The notes: a model not told the origin generated them from the sequence alone. Shown: positions 25,346 through 34,982, counted from the stretch's first letter. The stretch: DNA of 64,000 bases from Phormidesmis sp963710175 (GCA_963710175.1 CAVPZC010000002.1:124001-188000), one strand, 5' to 3'. Made by a program: numbers and translations.

Positions 25346-26230
25346 ATGAAGCGTCTCTGGCTTTCACTCCTGACTAGCTCAATGCTGATTGCGGGTCTTG
25401 CTAGCTGCGGTTCGGCACCGACATCGCAGAATATGGCAGAATCGGATGCGGCGATGGAAGCCCCTATTGCTGACCCCAGTGCCAATACCAGTGCCAATAC
25501 AGGGCAGGGCGAGACGGTTGCCCAAACAACAGAACTACCCGCGAATGAAGATGTTTCTCCAAGCCCCCAGCTGGTCAGACGAGCCAATCTCTCCCTTCGC
25601 GTAGATTCGGTAGAGGAAGGGTTTGAACAGGTAAGAAAGACTGTGAACGCGCAGCAGGGAGACTTGTTAGATTTAAATGAGGCAGGAGAACAGCGCTATA
25701 TTACTGTAGAGATCCGAGTCCCTCAACAGAAGCTCGATGCTACCCTCGACGCCCTTACTGAAATCGGCACTGTCTATAGCCGCACCATTACCACTGAGGA
25801 TGTCTCTAGTCAGCTTGTAGATATTCAGGCTCGGCTGAGCAATGCGCGCAAGTCTGAAGAAGCTTTGCAGGAGATTATGTCGCGCTCAGGAGATATTTCG
25901 GATGTGCTAGAAGTCTCGCGTGAGCTGAGCAACGTGCGGCAGAGTATTGAGCAGATGGCTGCTCAGCAGAATAATTTGCAAACTCAGGTGAGATATTCCA
26001 CTATTAGCTTAAGGTTGGAAAGCGCGATCGCTTTCTCCCCCAATCAGCCTACCCTTTCACGTCAGCTCGCCAACTCGTGGGAATCGGCAACCTATTCTGC
26101 CCTCAGCTTTACCGCCGGACTGCTAAAGCTAGGGCTCTGGCTGCTGGCCTACAGTCCTTATCTGGCCGTGCTGCTCTGTACCGCTGCGATCGCTCGCAAA
26201 GCCCGCCGCTCAATTCGCAGCCACAGCTAA
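25346..26230 (+). CDS. DUF4349 lipoprotein
   Basis: 294 residues from the ATG at 25346. A lipoprotein signal (KRLWLSLLTSSMLIAGLASC) gives a lipidated cysteine near residue 22. A low-complexity Ala/Gln/Asp-rich linker follows, then the DUF4349 region (about residues 75-230) starting LVRRANLSLRVDSVEEGF, with RVPQQKLDATLDALTEIG and a coiled coil near SGDISDVLEVSRELSNVR. A C-terminal transmembrane helix (~250-280) and a basic tail end the protein. DUF4349 proteins are of unknown function and envelope-located. Possible RpaB-type repeats lie upstream. Confidence 0.85.
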   Translation: MKRLWLSLLTSSMLIAGLASCGSAPTSQNMAESDAAMEAPIADPSANTSANTGQGETVAQTTELPANEDVSPSPQLVRRANLSLRVDSVEEGFEQVRKTVNAQQGDLLDLNEAGEQRYITVEIRVPQQKLDATLDALTEIGTVYSRTITTEDVSSQLVDIQARLSNARKSEEALQEIMSRSGDISDVLEVSRELSNVRQSIEQMAAQQNNLQTQVRYSTISLRLESAIAFSPNQPTLSRQLANSWESATYSALSFTAGLLKLGLWLLAYSPYLAVLLCTAAIARKARRSIRSHS

Positions 26231-26233
26231 CTA

Positions 26234-26271
26234 CCCTCCCATGTCGCCATTTACTGGGCAACCTGGGAGGG
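26234..26271 (+). terminator. Possible hairpin between convergent genes
   Basis: An 8-bp stem (CCCTCCCA / TGGGAGGG) with a 22-base loop directly after the lipoprotein stop codon. No T run follows, so this is a weak terminator candidate. Confidence 0.35.
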
Positions 26272-26302
26272 CAGTCTACTGTTTGATCTACTGGTGTTTC
26301 AT

Positions 26303-27454
26303 CTACTGAGCGATCGCTGCCGGAGGGACATCCGCTAGCAGGGCTTGAGCCTGAACTGTACGCAATACAGGATCTGTCTGGGCGCGCTGGGCGTAGGTTT
26401 CAGGATGCAGGGCGATCGCCCGTCGCCAATACTCCACCGCCGAGTGAATATTTTTCAAAAGGGCGTAGCAGCGGGCCTGCCGGTAAAAGGCAAAAGACTG
26501 ATCCGGCTCAATTGAAAGCGACTTATTGTAGGCTTCAATAGCCTGCTCATAGTTACCCATTTTCTCTAGCGCCCAGCCCAGGCAAAGCCAGCTCTTATGG
26601 TCATACGCCTGACACTGTAAGGCTACCTTAAAGCTGTTGTAAGCTTCTTGATACTGGCGCAGATTCATCAGCGTTAAGCCGCGTTGGTGCCAGGCGCTGG
26701 CCATGCCAGGCTCAATTTCGGTGGCCCGATCAAAGCACTCTAGCGCCTCAGCGTGACGCTCTAGCCGCTTTAGCAAAAACCCTTTATAGGTCCAGCAAAG
26801 GGCATAGCCAGGAGAGAGCGTCAGGGCCTGATCAAAATTGGCGATCGCCGCTTCACTCTTTTGCTGGTACATCAGCGCCTGCCCCAGGCTGGCCCAGACC
26901 TTAGCCGAGTGGGGGTTGAGCTGAAGCGATTTTTCAAAGCTCTCTACCGCCTCGTCTAGCCGCTTGAGCTTGGTGAGCACCTTGCCGCGTCCGTACCACA
27001 GCTCGTAGGCCCCACCCCTGATGGCCAGCGTCCGATCATAGCCATCTAGAGCCTCCTCGTAGCGGTTGAGGCGATAGAGATTTTTGCTTTTACCATACAT
27101 AGCTTTGAAGTGATCAGGAGAAACCACTAGCGCACGTTTGTAAATTTCAACAGCCTCACTATAGTATCCCAACCGTTCTAAAACAGTGCCGTAGTTATAC
27201 AAAATGCTTGGCGCATCGGATTTAAGCTGAAGCGTGCTCACATAAATCTTTGCAGCTTCTCGATACTGACCGGCAAGTGCCAGATAATAGCCCAGGCCAT
27301 CTAAGGCCTCAAAACTATTGGGCTCTGCTGCCAACAGACCCTCGTAGGTACTTATTTTTTGGTTAATATCAAGCCGGGTAGAGGCCGTTAAAGCATCGGC
27401 ACGGCGCGGCAACCGCGCAGGCGACAGCTCAATGAAAGGGGTGTAGTAGTCCAT
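26303..27454 (-). CDS. Tetratricopeptide-repeat protein
   Basis: 383 residues from the ATG at 27454 (a GTG at 27484 is an alternative). About nine to ten consecutive 34-residue TPR units run from residue 30 to 350, with the usual A/G-Y-A-P pattern (for example AWHQRGLTLMNLRQYQEAYNSF and AFYRQARCYALLKNIHSAVEYW). No signal peptide or other domain. TPR arrays are protein-protein interaction scaffolds; partners unknown. Transcribed away from the DnaA-box and repeat-rich gap upstream. Confidence 0.85.
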   Translation of the reverse strand: MDYYTPFIELSPARLPRRADALTASTRLDINQKISTYEGLLAAEPNSFEALDGLGYYLALAGQYREAAKIYVSTLQLKSDAPSILYNYGTVLERLGYYSEAVEIYKRALVVSPDHFKAMYGKSKNLYRLNRYEEALDGYDRTLAIRGGAYELWYGRGKVLTKLKRLDEAVESFEKSLQLNPHSAKVWASLGQALMYQQKSEAAIANFDQALTLSPGYALCWTYKGFLLKRLERHAEALECFDRATEIEPGMASAWHQRGLTLMNLRQYQEAYNSFKVALQCQAYDHKSWLCLGWALEKMGNYEQAIEAYNKSLSIEPDQSFAFYRQARCYALLKNIHSAVEYWRRAIALHPETYAQRAQTDPVLRTVQAQALLADVPPAAIAQ

Positions 27455-27546
27455 CGCTCTAGTTTTTAGATGAGGTAGGTGCACACCGTTCGCCCTAGCT
27501 CAAGCAAAGTTTTACGGCTACTTTAGCTAGATTCGTCCGGTCGAAG

Positions 27547-27653
27547 CTATAGCTCCTGTCGAGTTGCTTAGGACACTTTTATCGGCTGAAACCATTATTT
27601 GACAACAGGCAACTCGACTCACAGAGTCAGAATGCATCCTTGCTTTGCTATAT
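27547..27653 (+). repeat. Dispersed 107-bp hairpin repeat, copy 1
   Basis: The first of three copies in the window (others at 48523 and, inverted, at 52484). It is bounded by CTATAG / GCTATA ends and contains GTCGAGTTGC ... GCAACTCGAC plus a second, here imperfect, hairpin. It is the most diverged copy. No open reading frame, so it resembles a MITE or small dispersed repeat. Confidence 0.85.
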
Positions 27654-27741
27654 CGCGTCAGCAACCGGTTTCGGCTGGGTAAGGCTGATTGGCTGTGCGC
27701 TCAGACTGCCCGCTTTTGCTCAGTAACTCGCTGCAATAATC

Positions 27742-27932
27742 TGTGGAAAACCCTGTGGAAAACTGCAAATAAAATTGAAAAATGTAGATGAGATTGTCAG
27801 GAATTTGGAGCGCCATCGCCTCTAAAAACGTAGGGAAAAACCCTTATAGTGAAAGGCTTTCAAAATATTTTCAGTGGTTCTTTTGACGACCGCAAGAATA
27901 GTGATAGCTAATTAATCAAAGACTTTTCCACA
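27742..27932. promoter_or_regulatory. Cluster of three DnaA-type boxes with AT-rich spacer
   Basis: TGTGGAAAA at 27742-27750 and again at 27754-27762 (same orientation, 12 bp apart), and its complement TTTTCCACA at 27924-27932. TTTTCCACA is the cyanobacterial DnaA-box form (consensus TTWTNCACA). The DNA between is AT-rich (for example 27763-27785 and 27896-27920). It may be an origin, a DnaA-titrating site or a DnaA-regulated promoter for recJ. No dnaA or dnaN gene is in the window. Confidence 0.5.
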
Positions 27933-27996
27933 GATCCGGGAAGTTTCTTAAACTTTTACTGTGGGGCGATCGCTCTCTCACCCCATCCCGCCCTGG

Positions 27997-30900
27997 CTAA
28001 AGCGCAAACATCTGACGCAGCAGGCCCCCTTTACCGGCCTTACCCGTAATCAGCTGATGCAGCAGCTCATACTGCCACCGGTACAAAAAGCTCTCCCCGT
28101 GGGCGGCAATGTTGCACAGCTGGCTAATTTGATCCAGGCTAGAGGCGGCCTGTCGCCCTTTTTGGCTAAAGCAACCCGCCATCGGGTGATCCCACTGACT
28201 CAAAAATTGACTGAGCAGGGCGCGATCGCGGCTTGATACCTGAGCCTGGTCTGTAACTTGAACCATTTTTATATCGCTGTCAGAGTGCGATCGTTCCTCT
28301 AGCTGACCCGCCGGAAACGCCCGCCACTGCTTGGCCAGAAGTGGGGGCACCATGCGCAGATTGTATTGGCAGGCGGGGCCTAGCGGCAGGCCCCCAATTT
28401 CTGTCACACCCTGACTCAGCAGAAAGTCATAAAGGTCTGTAAATAGCGGCATCAGCACCTCGCGCTCAACGGCAGAGCTAAGCCGGATACCCGCTTCAGA
28501 GTAGTCGTCAATATGGGCATCTGGCCCGCCTGTTTGAGCCAGCTGATAGTTCTTGTAGGCGGCCAGCAGATCTTTCTGACTGGCCGCTTGTAGGCAAAAC
28601 CAAACGCTATCGCCAATCTCGCTGCGCACCTGCTGCTGAATATCGACGGCGGGCAGCGGCGCACTGCTCGTCTGCACTTGCAGCTGCTCAATCTGGGCTT
28701 CTTGCCCCTGAATGGTGCTTTCTTGGACTTGCCGCTCAGTCTCTAGCACCGCAAACTGCTGCTGCTGCTCTGCTGAAAGGTGGGTAATCTTTTCTTCAAG
28801 CAGCTCAATTTGCGCCTTCATCGTGGCGATTTGCCCATCTTTTTCGGCTAGCAGCTCGTCTTTCTTAATTAGCAGCTGAGTTTTTTGCTTTACTTCTAGT
28901 GCGCTCAGCCCAGCGCGAATCAGGTTGAAATATTTCATATCGGCAATGTCTATCGCCTGGGGCGCAGCCTCTGGCAGATATAGAAAGCCCTGGCGATCGC
29001 TCATCTGCACCACCAGCAGATGACCCTCCGCGTTCTGAATACTGAGCTGACGACCCATTTCCGCCTGCTCAAGAATGCCTCTGTACCGTCGCTTGCTGTG
29101 GTAGAACTCGACGTGAAGTGCCGGATCGCCCATAAGAAAATCGTTCGCCAGATCTTCTGACCTATCCGGTAGCAGGCTTTCAGCAGCTCGAATCACAGCG
29201 CCCGCTGATTTGGCAGCAGCGGGGTAGGGCTGGGTCTGGGCTGAAGTAGCCTCTGTTTGAGCAGGGTTGGCAGGTAGCGGCGAATTGATGGAGGGCAGCT
29301 CTAACTTGTGGTCTACCTTGAACGAAATTGAGCTGTTGGGATCGGTTGCCTGTTCGGTTAGCGTCTTTTGGAGGTTGAGGGCAATTTCTTTAGCGGCTTG
29401 GGCAGCGGGAGAAGCGGGTCGGTCGGTCGTCGAAATCGACTCGTCAGTAGGTTGGGCAGAAGGCGGCGACGGGACCTGAGCCGACCAGGGTTGAATGCCC
29501 GCTGCCTCTGACCTAGTCGGTTCAGAGGGCCTGACACCGATCAGCTCTAGCTCCACGCTGCGCCGCCCCTGCCACTCATTGAGACGGATCTTATAGGCAA
29601 TATCCAGAGCGCGGGGTAAGGGGTAATGGGTTCCCCAACGCCAGGCGATCGCTTTGAACACTGTCTTAGAGCCGCCTGCTGGCGGCGTATGGGCAACTGT
29701 CAGCTTCAGATGGCTACCGGTTTTGCCAATCGCCTTTTGCTCAACCACCGCGATATTTGCCGTCCAAAATACCGGATCCGGGTTCTCGATCCCGCAGGGA
29801 TGAATTTGGTCGATTTGGGTGTATAGCTCCAGGTCTATATCGGCTAGCTGAGCCTGCACATCTACTGTAACCAGGGGCTTTAAGTGCTCTGGCTGCAAGT
29901 GTTTGCGAGCAAAATTGCTCAGGCGAGACTTCACCTGACGGAGCTTATTGGCCGGAAAAGAAAAGCCGCCCGCCGCCCGATGGCCGCCATACTTATCGAA
30001 CAGATCATCGCAAAATTGCAGCGCCTCAAACACGTTAAATTCGGGAATGCTGCGAGCTGAGCCGCGAATTTCCTTCTGCGCCTTATCTTCGTAGGTGCCA
30101 ATAAAGACCGGCACCCCGTAGCGCTCTACCAGCCGCGAGGCGACAATGCCAATCACCCCGTGATGCCATTCGGGCTGAACAATCACCAGCACCCGCTCCG
30201 AGCGCAGATTGAGCAGACCTTTTTCCTGCTGCTCTTCGCACCATTCCACCGCCTGCGCTTCGATAATCTCGCACATCTGGCGGCGCAGCTTATTGGCTTC
30301 CTCGCACTGCATGGCCCGCTGCAAGGCAATGCCGACATCGTCTGTCGTCAGCAGATCAATCACGATTTGTGGATCGGCAATCCGGCCTACCGCGTTAATC
30401 CGGGGGCCTAGCCGAAAGCCAATGGCCTCTGGCTTCAGAGCATTTTCCTCACTCAGACCAGCCACTTCAATCAGCGCCTGCACACCCGGAATAGGCGATT
30501 TGGGCAGTAGTTTCAGGCCGCGCTTCACCCAGCGGCGATTGACCCCCGTCAGCGGGGCCAAGTCTGCAATCGTGCCTAGCGTGAATAGAGCGAGCAGGGT
30601 GGCCGTTAGATCCTGCATTTGGTCCATCCGCTGAGCGAGACAGACTGCCAGAATGTAGGCGACACCGACCCCAGCGACGCCTCGATAGGGAGAAGTCTCG
30701 CGAATTAGCTTCGGATTGAGAATGGCGTTAGCAGGCGGCAGCTGTTCGGGAATATCGTGATGGTCGGTCAAGATCACCGTCAGGCCCAGCTCACGGGCAC
30801 GGGCAACCGGCGCATAGGCGGCGATGCCATTGTCAACGGTGAGAATAATCGTCCCCCCAGCGGCGTGGAACTCTTCGACAATGCGCAGATTGATGCCATA

Positions 30901-31353
30901 GCCTTCATCCATGCGGCTAGGGATAGCGTAGTTGACCTGAGCACCTAAGTAGCGCAGCGATCGCAGCAGCAGCGCCGTACTGGTCATACCATCGGCGTCA
31001 TAGTCGCCGCAGATCAAAATTTTCTGCTGAGCGTCAATGGCTTCTACCAGCAGATCTAGGCTATCGGCCAGATCGGGAAAATCATCTAAAGGGGAGGGCA
31101 GCAGCAGCGTTTCTGGGTCTAAAAATTCCCATGCCTGCTCAGGCGTGTAGAGGCCGCGATTGATCAGCACCTGAGCCAGCAGCGGTGAGAGGGCCGTCGC
31201 CTGCGCAATCTGTTTAGCCTGGGCCTTTTGCGCCGGGAAAATCTGCCACCGCTGAGGCGGCACCTGCTGCTGAGTGACAGGCGCCGCCGTCTGACCAGTC
31301 AGTGCTGGCGCGATCGCACTCTCTAGATCTGTCTCAATAGGCTCTTCAGGCAC
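27997..31353 (-). CDS. recJ: RecJ single-strand DNA exonuclease with long C-terminal extension
   Basis: 1118 residues from a GTG start (no ATG before the core). Residues about 35-590 form the RecJ nuclease: metal motif GDYDADGMTS (117-122 core), LTDHHD, GVAGVGVAY, GPRINAVGR, and GGHRAAGGFSF of the DHHA1 domain, then the OB fold. RecJ degrades single-stranded DNA 5' to 3' in recombination and mismatch repair. Usual length is about 550-800 residues; here ~500 extra follow. These comprise a Pro/Ala/Gln-rich linker, a small domain with DPALHVEFYHSKRRYRGIL, a coiled coil (about 865-940) and a C-terminal alpha-helical domain of unknown function. The gene lies downstream of DnaA boxes on the same intergenic stretch. 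Confidence 0.92.
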   Translation of the reverse strand: MPEEPIETDLESAIAPALTGQTAAPVTQQQVPPQRWQIFPAQKAQAKQIAQATALSPLLAQVLINRGLYTPEQAWEFLDPETLLLPSPLDDFPDLADSLDLLVEAIDAQQKILICGDYDADGMTSTALLLRSLRYLGAQVNYAIPSRMDEGYGINLRIVEEFHAAGGTIILTVDNGIAAYAPVARARELGLTVILTDHHDIPEQLPPANAILNPKLIRETSPYRGVAGVGVAYILAVCLAQRMDQMQDLTATLLALFTLGTIADLAPLTGVNRRWVKRGLKLLPKSPIPGVQALIEVAGLSEENALKPEAIGFRLGPRINAVGRIADPQIVIDLLTTDDVGIALQRAMQCEEANKLRRQMCEIIEAQAVEWCEEQQEKGLLNLRSERVLVIVQPEWHHGVIGIVASRLVERYGVPVFIGTYEDKAQKEIRGSARSIPEFNVFEALQFCDDLFDKYGGHRAAGGFSFPANKLRQVKSRLSNFARKHLQPEHLKPLVTVDVQAQLADIDLELYTQIDQIHPCGIENPDPVFWTANIAVVEQKAIGKTGSHLKLTVAHTPPAGGSKTVFKAIAWRWGTHYPLPRALDIAYKIRLNEWQGRRSVELELIGVRPSEPTRSEAAGIQPWSAQVPSPPSAQPTDESISTTDRPASPAAQAAKEIALNLQKTLTEQATDPNSSISFKVDHKLELPSINSPLPANPAQTEATSAQTQPYPAAAKSAGAVIRAAESLLPDRSEDLANDFLMGDPALHVEFYHSKRRYRGILEQAEMGRQLSIQNAEGHLLVVQMSDRQGFLYLPEAAPQAIDIADMKYFNLIRAGLSALEVKQKTQLLIKKDELLAEKDGQIATMKAQIELLEEKITHLSAEQQQQFAVLETERQVQESTIQGQEAQIEQLQVQTSSAPLPAVDIQQQVRSEIGDSVWFCLQAASQKDLLAAYKNYQLAQTGGPDAHIDDYSEAGIRLSSAVEREVLMPLFTDLYDFLLSQGVTEIGGLPLGPACQYNLRMVPPLLAKQWRAFPAGQLEERSHSDSDIKMVQVTDQAQVSSRDRALLSQFLSQWDHPMAGCFSQKGRQAASSLDQISQLCNIAAHGESFLYRWQYELLHQLITGKAGKGGLLRQMFAL

Positions 31354-31523
31354 AGGATAAATCGCTAGATCAAAGCACTACAATATCAGCCCCATCGCTG
31401 AAAACGCCCGACGTAAAGTCTGTTAGCAGTGACAAAGCATAGTAGACGTCTCCCAGAGCCGTCTTACCAACGGTGAGGACGTTTACTATAGATCATTTGA
31501 TCTAATCATAGAGGATGAAATCC

Positions 31524-32009
31524 TCAATACACCAGCACCCGGCCATCGTTTGCAACATGCACGGCGCGATCGCTGTCAAAGCCGCTCGGCAAAAACTCCA
31601 CTCGCAGCGTTTGCTCATCGGGACGATGCAGCACTGCCTCCACCGCCTGATTGTTCTGATCCCAGAACACCAGAGACATATCGGGGTCTACGCCTACTTG
31701 AGTCTGAATCTGAAACTCGTGCTGCGATCGCAGCCAGTACAAATCAATGTCTAGCACCCGCTCCAGGTTGATCAGCCCGTCAGTGTGGTTGACAAATTCA
31801 ATCGTCAGCGGCTGACCGGGCATAAACCGAATCTGGCCAGACTTGCACTGATAGGTGCAGGGTTCGGCAGCATGGGCCTGAGCACCCCCCAAAACACCCC
31901 CCAAAAGGCCCAAAGGCGCAGTCAGCATTAGCACCACCGCGCAGCCGGGCAGCCGCCAGTTAAAGCACCTGCCAAGAGATTGCGATCGCTCACGTATTAA
32001 GTCAGTCAT
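31524..32009 (-). CDS. Secreted protein of unknown function
   Basis: 161 residues from the ATG at 32009 (an upstream ATG at 32033 is also possible). The N-terminus has a signal peptide (hydrophobic AVVLMLTAPLGLLGGVLGG, cleavage probable after AQAHA), giving a mature protein that starts EPCTYQCKSGQ, whose two cysteines could form a disulfide. The rest is beta-rich with no recognised domain. Probably periplasmic. A short hairpin (GAGGAT-GAA-ATCCTC, 31511-31525) overlaps its stop. Confidence 0.65.
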   Translation of the reverse strand: MTDLIRERSQSLGRCFNWRLPGCAVVLMLTAPLGLLGGVLGGAQAHAAEPCTYQCKSGQIRFMPGQPLTIEFVNHTDGLINLERVLDIDLYWLRSQHEFQIQTQVGVDPDMSLVFWDQNNQAVEAVLHRPDEQTLRVEFLPSGFDSDRAVHVANDGRVLVY

Positions 32010-32039
32010 CAAAACAACCGTCCAGATAAACATCAAACA

Positions 32040-32465
32040 TTCGGCTGACCGTAAGGAGTCAGCTCATTTCCTCTCAGGTTTCCCGCCTGACCCAGTTTAG
32101 TCATTAGGCGATAGCTGCTCTTGTCAGTGAGCATCGCCGCATTTATAGAGACCAGGAACCATATCAACAAAATTTAGAATAAACAGAATTTTTCACTCAT
32201 CGCTCACTTAAAATTTACTCAGTAAAACTATTGGGCGAAGAGAAGCCAAAAATCCTACGGCCTGCTGATGCAAGGGGTTCTGTCCACTCATCAAAGTCTC
32301 TTGTTTTACGAAGTTTTCGAAAAATTCCCTAAATCAACAAACCTTTAGTCGATTTTTTGATACTTTCACAGGCTGCCTGTGAACAATCAGACAGCGCTGC
32401 TTTTCTCTAAATAAGAAGTCAAAGAGCAGCGCCGAAGTTCTTCTATTGCAAAATATGCAGGTCTC
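32040..32465. other. Intergenic stretch, nothing recognised
   Basis: About 430 bases between two divergent genes. AT-rich toward the plus-strand gene. It must hold promoters in both directions, but I cannot assign them, and I see no RNA gene or repeat. Confidence 0.4.
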
Positions 32466-33557
32466 ATGGCAAACGGCGTATATATCCTGGCTAATGACGT
32501 TGTACTCGATCAGCTGATTGCGCTGATCAACAGTCTTGAGCAAAATGTCGATAAGCGCTTACCCATCTGCGTTGTACCCTACGACGATCATACCCAGCAG
32601 GCCAGAGCAGCGACTCAGCGCTACCCTCAAGTACAGTGGTTTGACGATCAGGCCATCTTGACTAAGTGGGAGACCTTTGCAACCCAAATTTGGCAGGCTC
32701 ATCCCACCGCCTTCGATGCTTGGGCACAGCGAGGGGTGAGCGGCGTCAATCGGATGGGGATGCACCGCCGGTTTTGCTGCTTTGACGGTCCCTTTGACAA
32801 GTTCATCTATTTAGATGCCGACATCTTAGCGATGAATTCGTTTGATCTGTTATTTGACAGCTTGAACGATCACGACTTTGTCACCTACGACTTTCAGTAC
32901 AAAGACCTCAGTCACGTTTACGATGTGAACGCGGCTAACTTGACCGAGGTCTTTGACCGCGATCGCCTAGAAACAGAAATCTTCTGCGCCGGCCTGTACG
33001 CCTCCAAAAAAGGCATCTTTACCGATCAAATGCTGGCCAGCCTGTTGACTCATCTACGCTCAGGCGATGCTGAGATTCTCTACTACCACGGGCCTGATCA
33101 AGCCATCTTGAACTACATGGTAATGAAGTCTGGCATTGATGCCATCAATCTGTCTAGAGTACTACCAGTAGAAAAACGCACGGGTTGCTGCGTGACCTCT
33201 CCTCACTTTGAAGAAAAAGACCACGTGCTGTTTGACCGTCAAGAACAGCTGATTTATCTGCACTATATTGGCGTAGGGTCTCAGTTCTTTCAGCGGCTGT
33301 GTGTCGGAGAAAACATTCTTTTGCCTTACCGCGCCCTGTTTCTACACTATCGCTATCTCTACGAAGCTGAGCAACCTCAGCTGATTGGACAACCCATAGA
33401 CTACATGCAGCCTGTTCTAAGCAGAAAACAGCAGCTGTCTCAGAGGGCGCGGCAGTTAGTTGCTGCCTTCAAAAAACCAGCACCCGGTTCACTCAGTCCT
33501 CAGCCGGTAAGTCTTTCGGCTCTAAGCGCGTCAACGCCTAGACCCAGAAATAGCTGA
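32466..33557 (+). CDS. Npun_R2821/R2823-family putative sugar transferase
   Basis: 363 residues. It starts MANGVYILANDVVLDQLIAL and contains MGMHRRFCCFDGPFDKFIYLDADIL, a GT8-like fold with the YLDAD metal motif (DxD), and a later YYHGPDQAILNYM. The pattern matches the cyanobacterial Npun_R2821/Npun_R2823 family as I recall it, thought to be nucleotide-sugar-dependent transferases. The last ~35 residues are Ser/Pro/Ala-rich and likely disordered. Single gene; acceptor unknown. Confidence 0.75.
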   Translation: MANGVYILANDVVLDQLIALINSLEQNVDKRLPICVVPYDDHTQQARAATQRYPQVQWFDDQAILTKWETFATQIWQAHPTAFDAWAQRGVSGVNRMGMHRRFCCFDGPFDKFIYLDADILAMNSFDLLFDSLNDHDFVTYDFQYKDLSHVYDVNAANLTEVFDRDRLETEIFCAGLYASKKGIFTDQMLASLLTHLRSGDAEILYYHGPDQAILNYMVMKSGIDAINLSRVLPVEKRTGCCVTSPHFEEKDHVLFDRQEQLIYLHYIGVGSQFFQRLCVGENILLPYRALFLHYRYLYEAEQPQLIGQPIDYMQPVLSRKQQLSQRARQLVAAFKKPAPGSLSPQPVSLSALSASTPRPRNS

Positions 33558-33566
33558 CTCTGTTGC

Positions 33567-34337
33567 TTACCAGGGCAAGCGGCTTCCATCCCATGAGAAA
33601 AACTCGCCGCTATCTGTCGGTGTGACCTCCGAAAGCACTGCAATTAGCTGAGAAACCGTACGCTCTGTAGAAAAAAGCTTTTCTGGCGGGACGCCTCGCT
33701 GGAAGGGCTTGGAAAGCTGGGTATCGGTGGTGCCGGGGTGCAGCATCACAATCATAGTCTTGGGGCTGCGGCGGCTGTACTCTATGGCAGCTGTCTTTAA
33801 AAGCATATTGAGAGCGGCTTTAGAGGCCCGGTAGCCGTACCAGCCGCCCAGCCGGTTGTCACCAATGCTGCCAATTTTGGCGGAGATGGTAGCCAACAGG
33901 CTGGGCTCCGCATGTTTGAGCAGGGGCATAAGGTGTTTTGCAAGCAGAGCTGGGCCGATGCTGTTGACCTGAAAATAGTTAAGCAAGTTGTCAGCATTGA
34001 GCTGACGCAGAGCCTTTTCGGGCTGCTGCTGCTCACTGTGAAGCAGGCCCACACAGTTAATCACCAAATGCATCTGAGGGGCGATCGCTTGAATTTTCTC
34101 GATGCCTGTGGCAATTTGGCCTTCATCAGTCAGGTCCATTGCTACGCAGCGCAGCCGCTGAGGGTGCTGAGCGGCGATGGCAAGCAGCTCAGTGGCGGTG
34201 TGCTCGCGGCGGTAGGTGGCAAACAGGGTGATGACCCGGCTCTCTTGTAAAAGCTGCTGAACAAATTCCAGCCCAATTCCCTGAGTGGCTCCTACTACTA
34301 GGGCGTTGATAGCAGGCACAGAGGGCAATAGAGGCAT
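33567..34337 (-). CDS. Short-chain dehydrogenase/reductase
   Basis: 256 residues. Rossmann cofactor motif GATQGIG near the N-terminus, NCVGLLH (equivalent of NNAG), and the catalytic YxxxK in YGYRASKAAL. The layout fits the C-factor/CsgA-like subgroup of SDR enzymes using NAD(P)H. Substrate unknown. It converges with the sugar transferase gene, with only 9 bp between the stop codons. Confidence 0.85.
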   Translation of the reverse strand: MPLLPSVPAINALVVGATQGIGLEFVQQLLQESRVITLFATYRREHTATELLAIAAQHPQRLRCVAMDLTDEGQIATGIEKIQAIAPQMHLVINCVGLLHSEQQQPEKALRQLNADNLLNYFQVNSIGPALLAKHLMPLLKHAEPSLLATISAKIGSIGDNRLGGWYGYRASKAALNMLLKTAAIEYSRRSPKTMIVMLHPGTTDTQLSKPFQRGVPPEKLFSTERTVSQLIAVLSEVTPTDSGEFFSWDGSRLPW

Positions 34338-34463
34338 AGCACCAAGAGGCAGAAACGCCTACTGAGGCTAACATGTTCTCACAACAATTGCTGGTGACAG
34401 CTGCTGGTGGCAATTAATTTGATAGGGGTCAAGCAGTGGTTAGGCAGTAATGGCAGGCAGTAG

Positions 34464-34982
34464 TCAGGCAGTGGCGACTGCAATTAGCTGTCGGCACTTT
34501 TCTTCCGCGATGTGGCGGGCTTGCGTAGCTTCTTCTAGCTGCTGCTGCTGAGCCTGGATCAAAATTTGCTGAGCCTGCAACTGTAAGGCTTGCTGACGAA
34601 TTTTTAGCTGATTTTTGACCCGAGCCAAAACTTCTGCTGGGTGAAAGGGCTTGTTAATATAGTCGGCAGCGCCTAGTTCAAAGGCTTTGACCTTGTCGAA
34701 GGTAAGATCTAGAGCGCTGAGGAAGATAACCGGAATATCCTGGGTTTGTGGGTTGGCTTTGAGCTGCTGGCACACTTCGTAACCGTCTATATCCGGCATC
34801 ATGATGTCGAGCAAGATCAAATCGGGTTGGAAGCGCGGTACATTACTGAGAGCCATGCTGCCGTCAGGGGCTTTCTTCACCTCATAGCCTTCTTCCATGA
34901 GTAAACTAGCCAGGAGTCGGAGGTTTTCTAGCAAATCGTCAACGACTAATATTTTGAAGCTTTCCTGCTGTGTGCGCTCCAT
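34464..34982 (-). CDS. Response regulator (receiver plus coiled coil)
   Basis: 172 residues. Complete receiver domain: ILVVDD acidic pair, phosphoacceptor in LILLDIMMPDIDGYEV, conserved Ser/Thr in IFLSAL and lysine in INKPF. After residue ~125 there is a Gln-rich coiled coil and no output domain, so it probably works by protein contacts, perhaps with the nearby kinase. Transcribed divergently from the next regulator at 35236. Confidence 0.88.
   Translation of the reverse strand: MERTQQESFKILVVDDLLENLRLLASLLMEEGYEVKKAPDGSMALSNVPRFQPDLILLDIMMPDIDGYEVCQQLKANPQTQDIPVIFLSALDLTFDKVKAFELGAADYINKPFHPAEVLARVKNQLKIRQQALQLQAQQILIQAQQQQLEEATQARHIAEEKCRQLIAVATA

Noticed and set aside
30209..30634. A 141-residue open frame antisense to recJ
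   Set aside because: It lies wholly inside the highly conserved RecJ core on the other strand, and its composition is what a high-GC antisense frame gives. No ribosome-binding site or domain.
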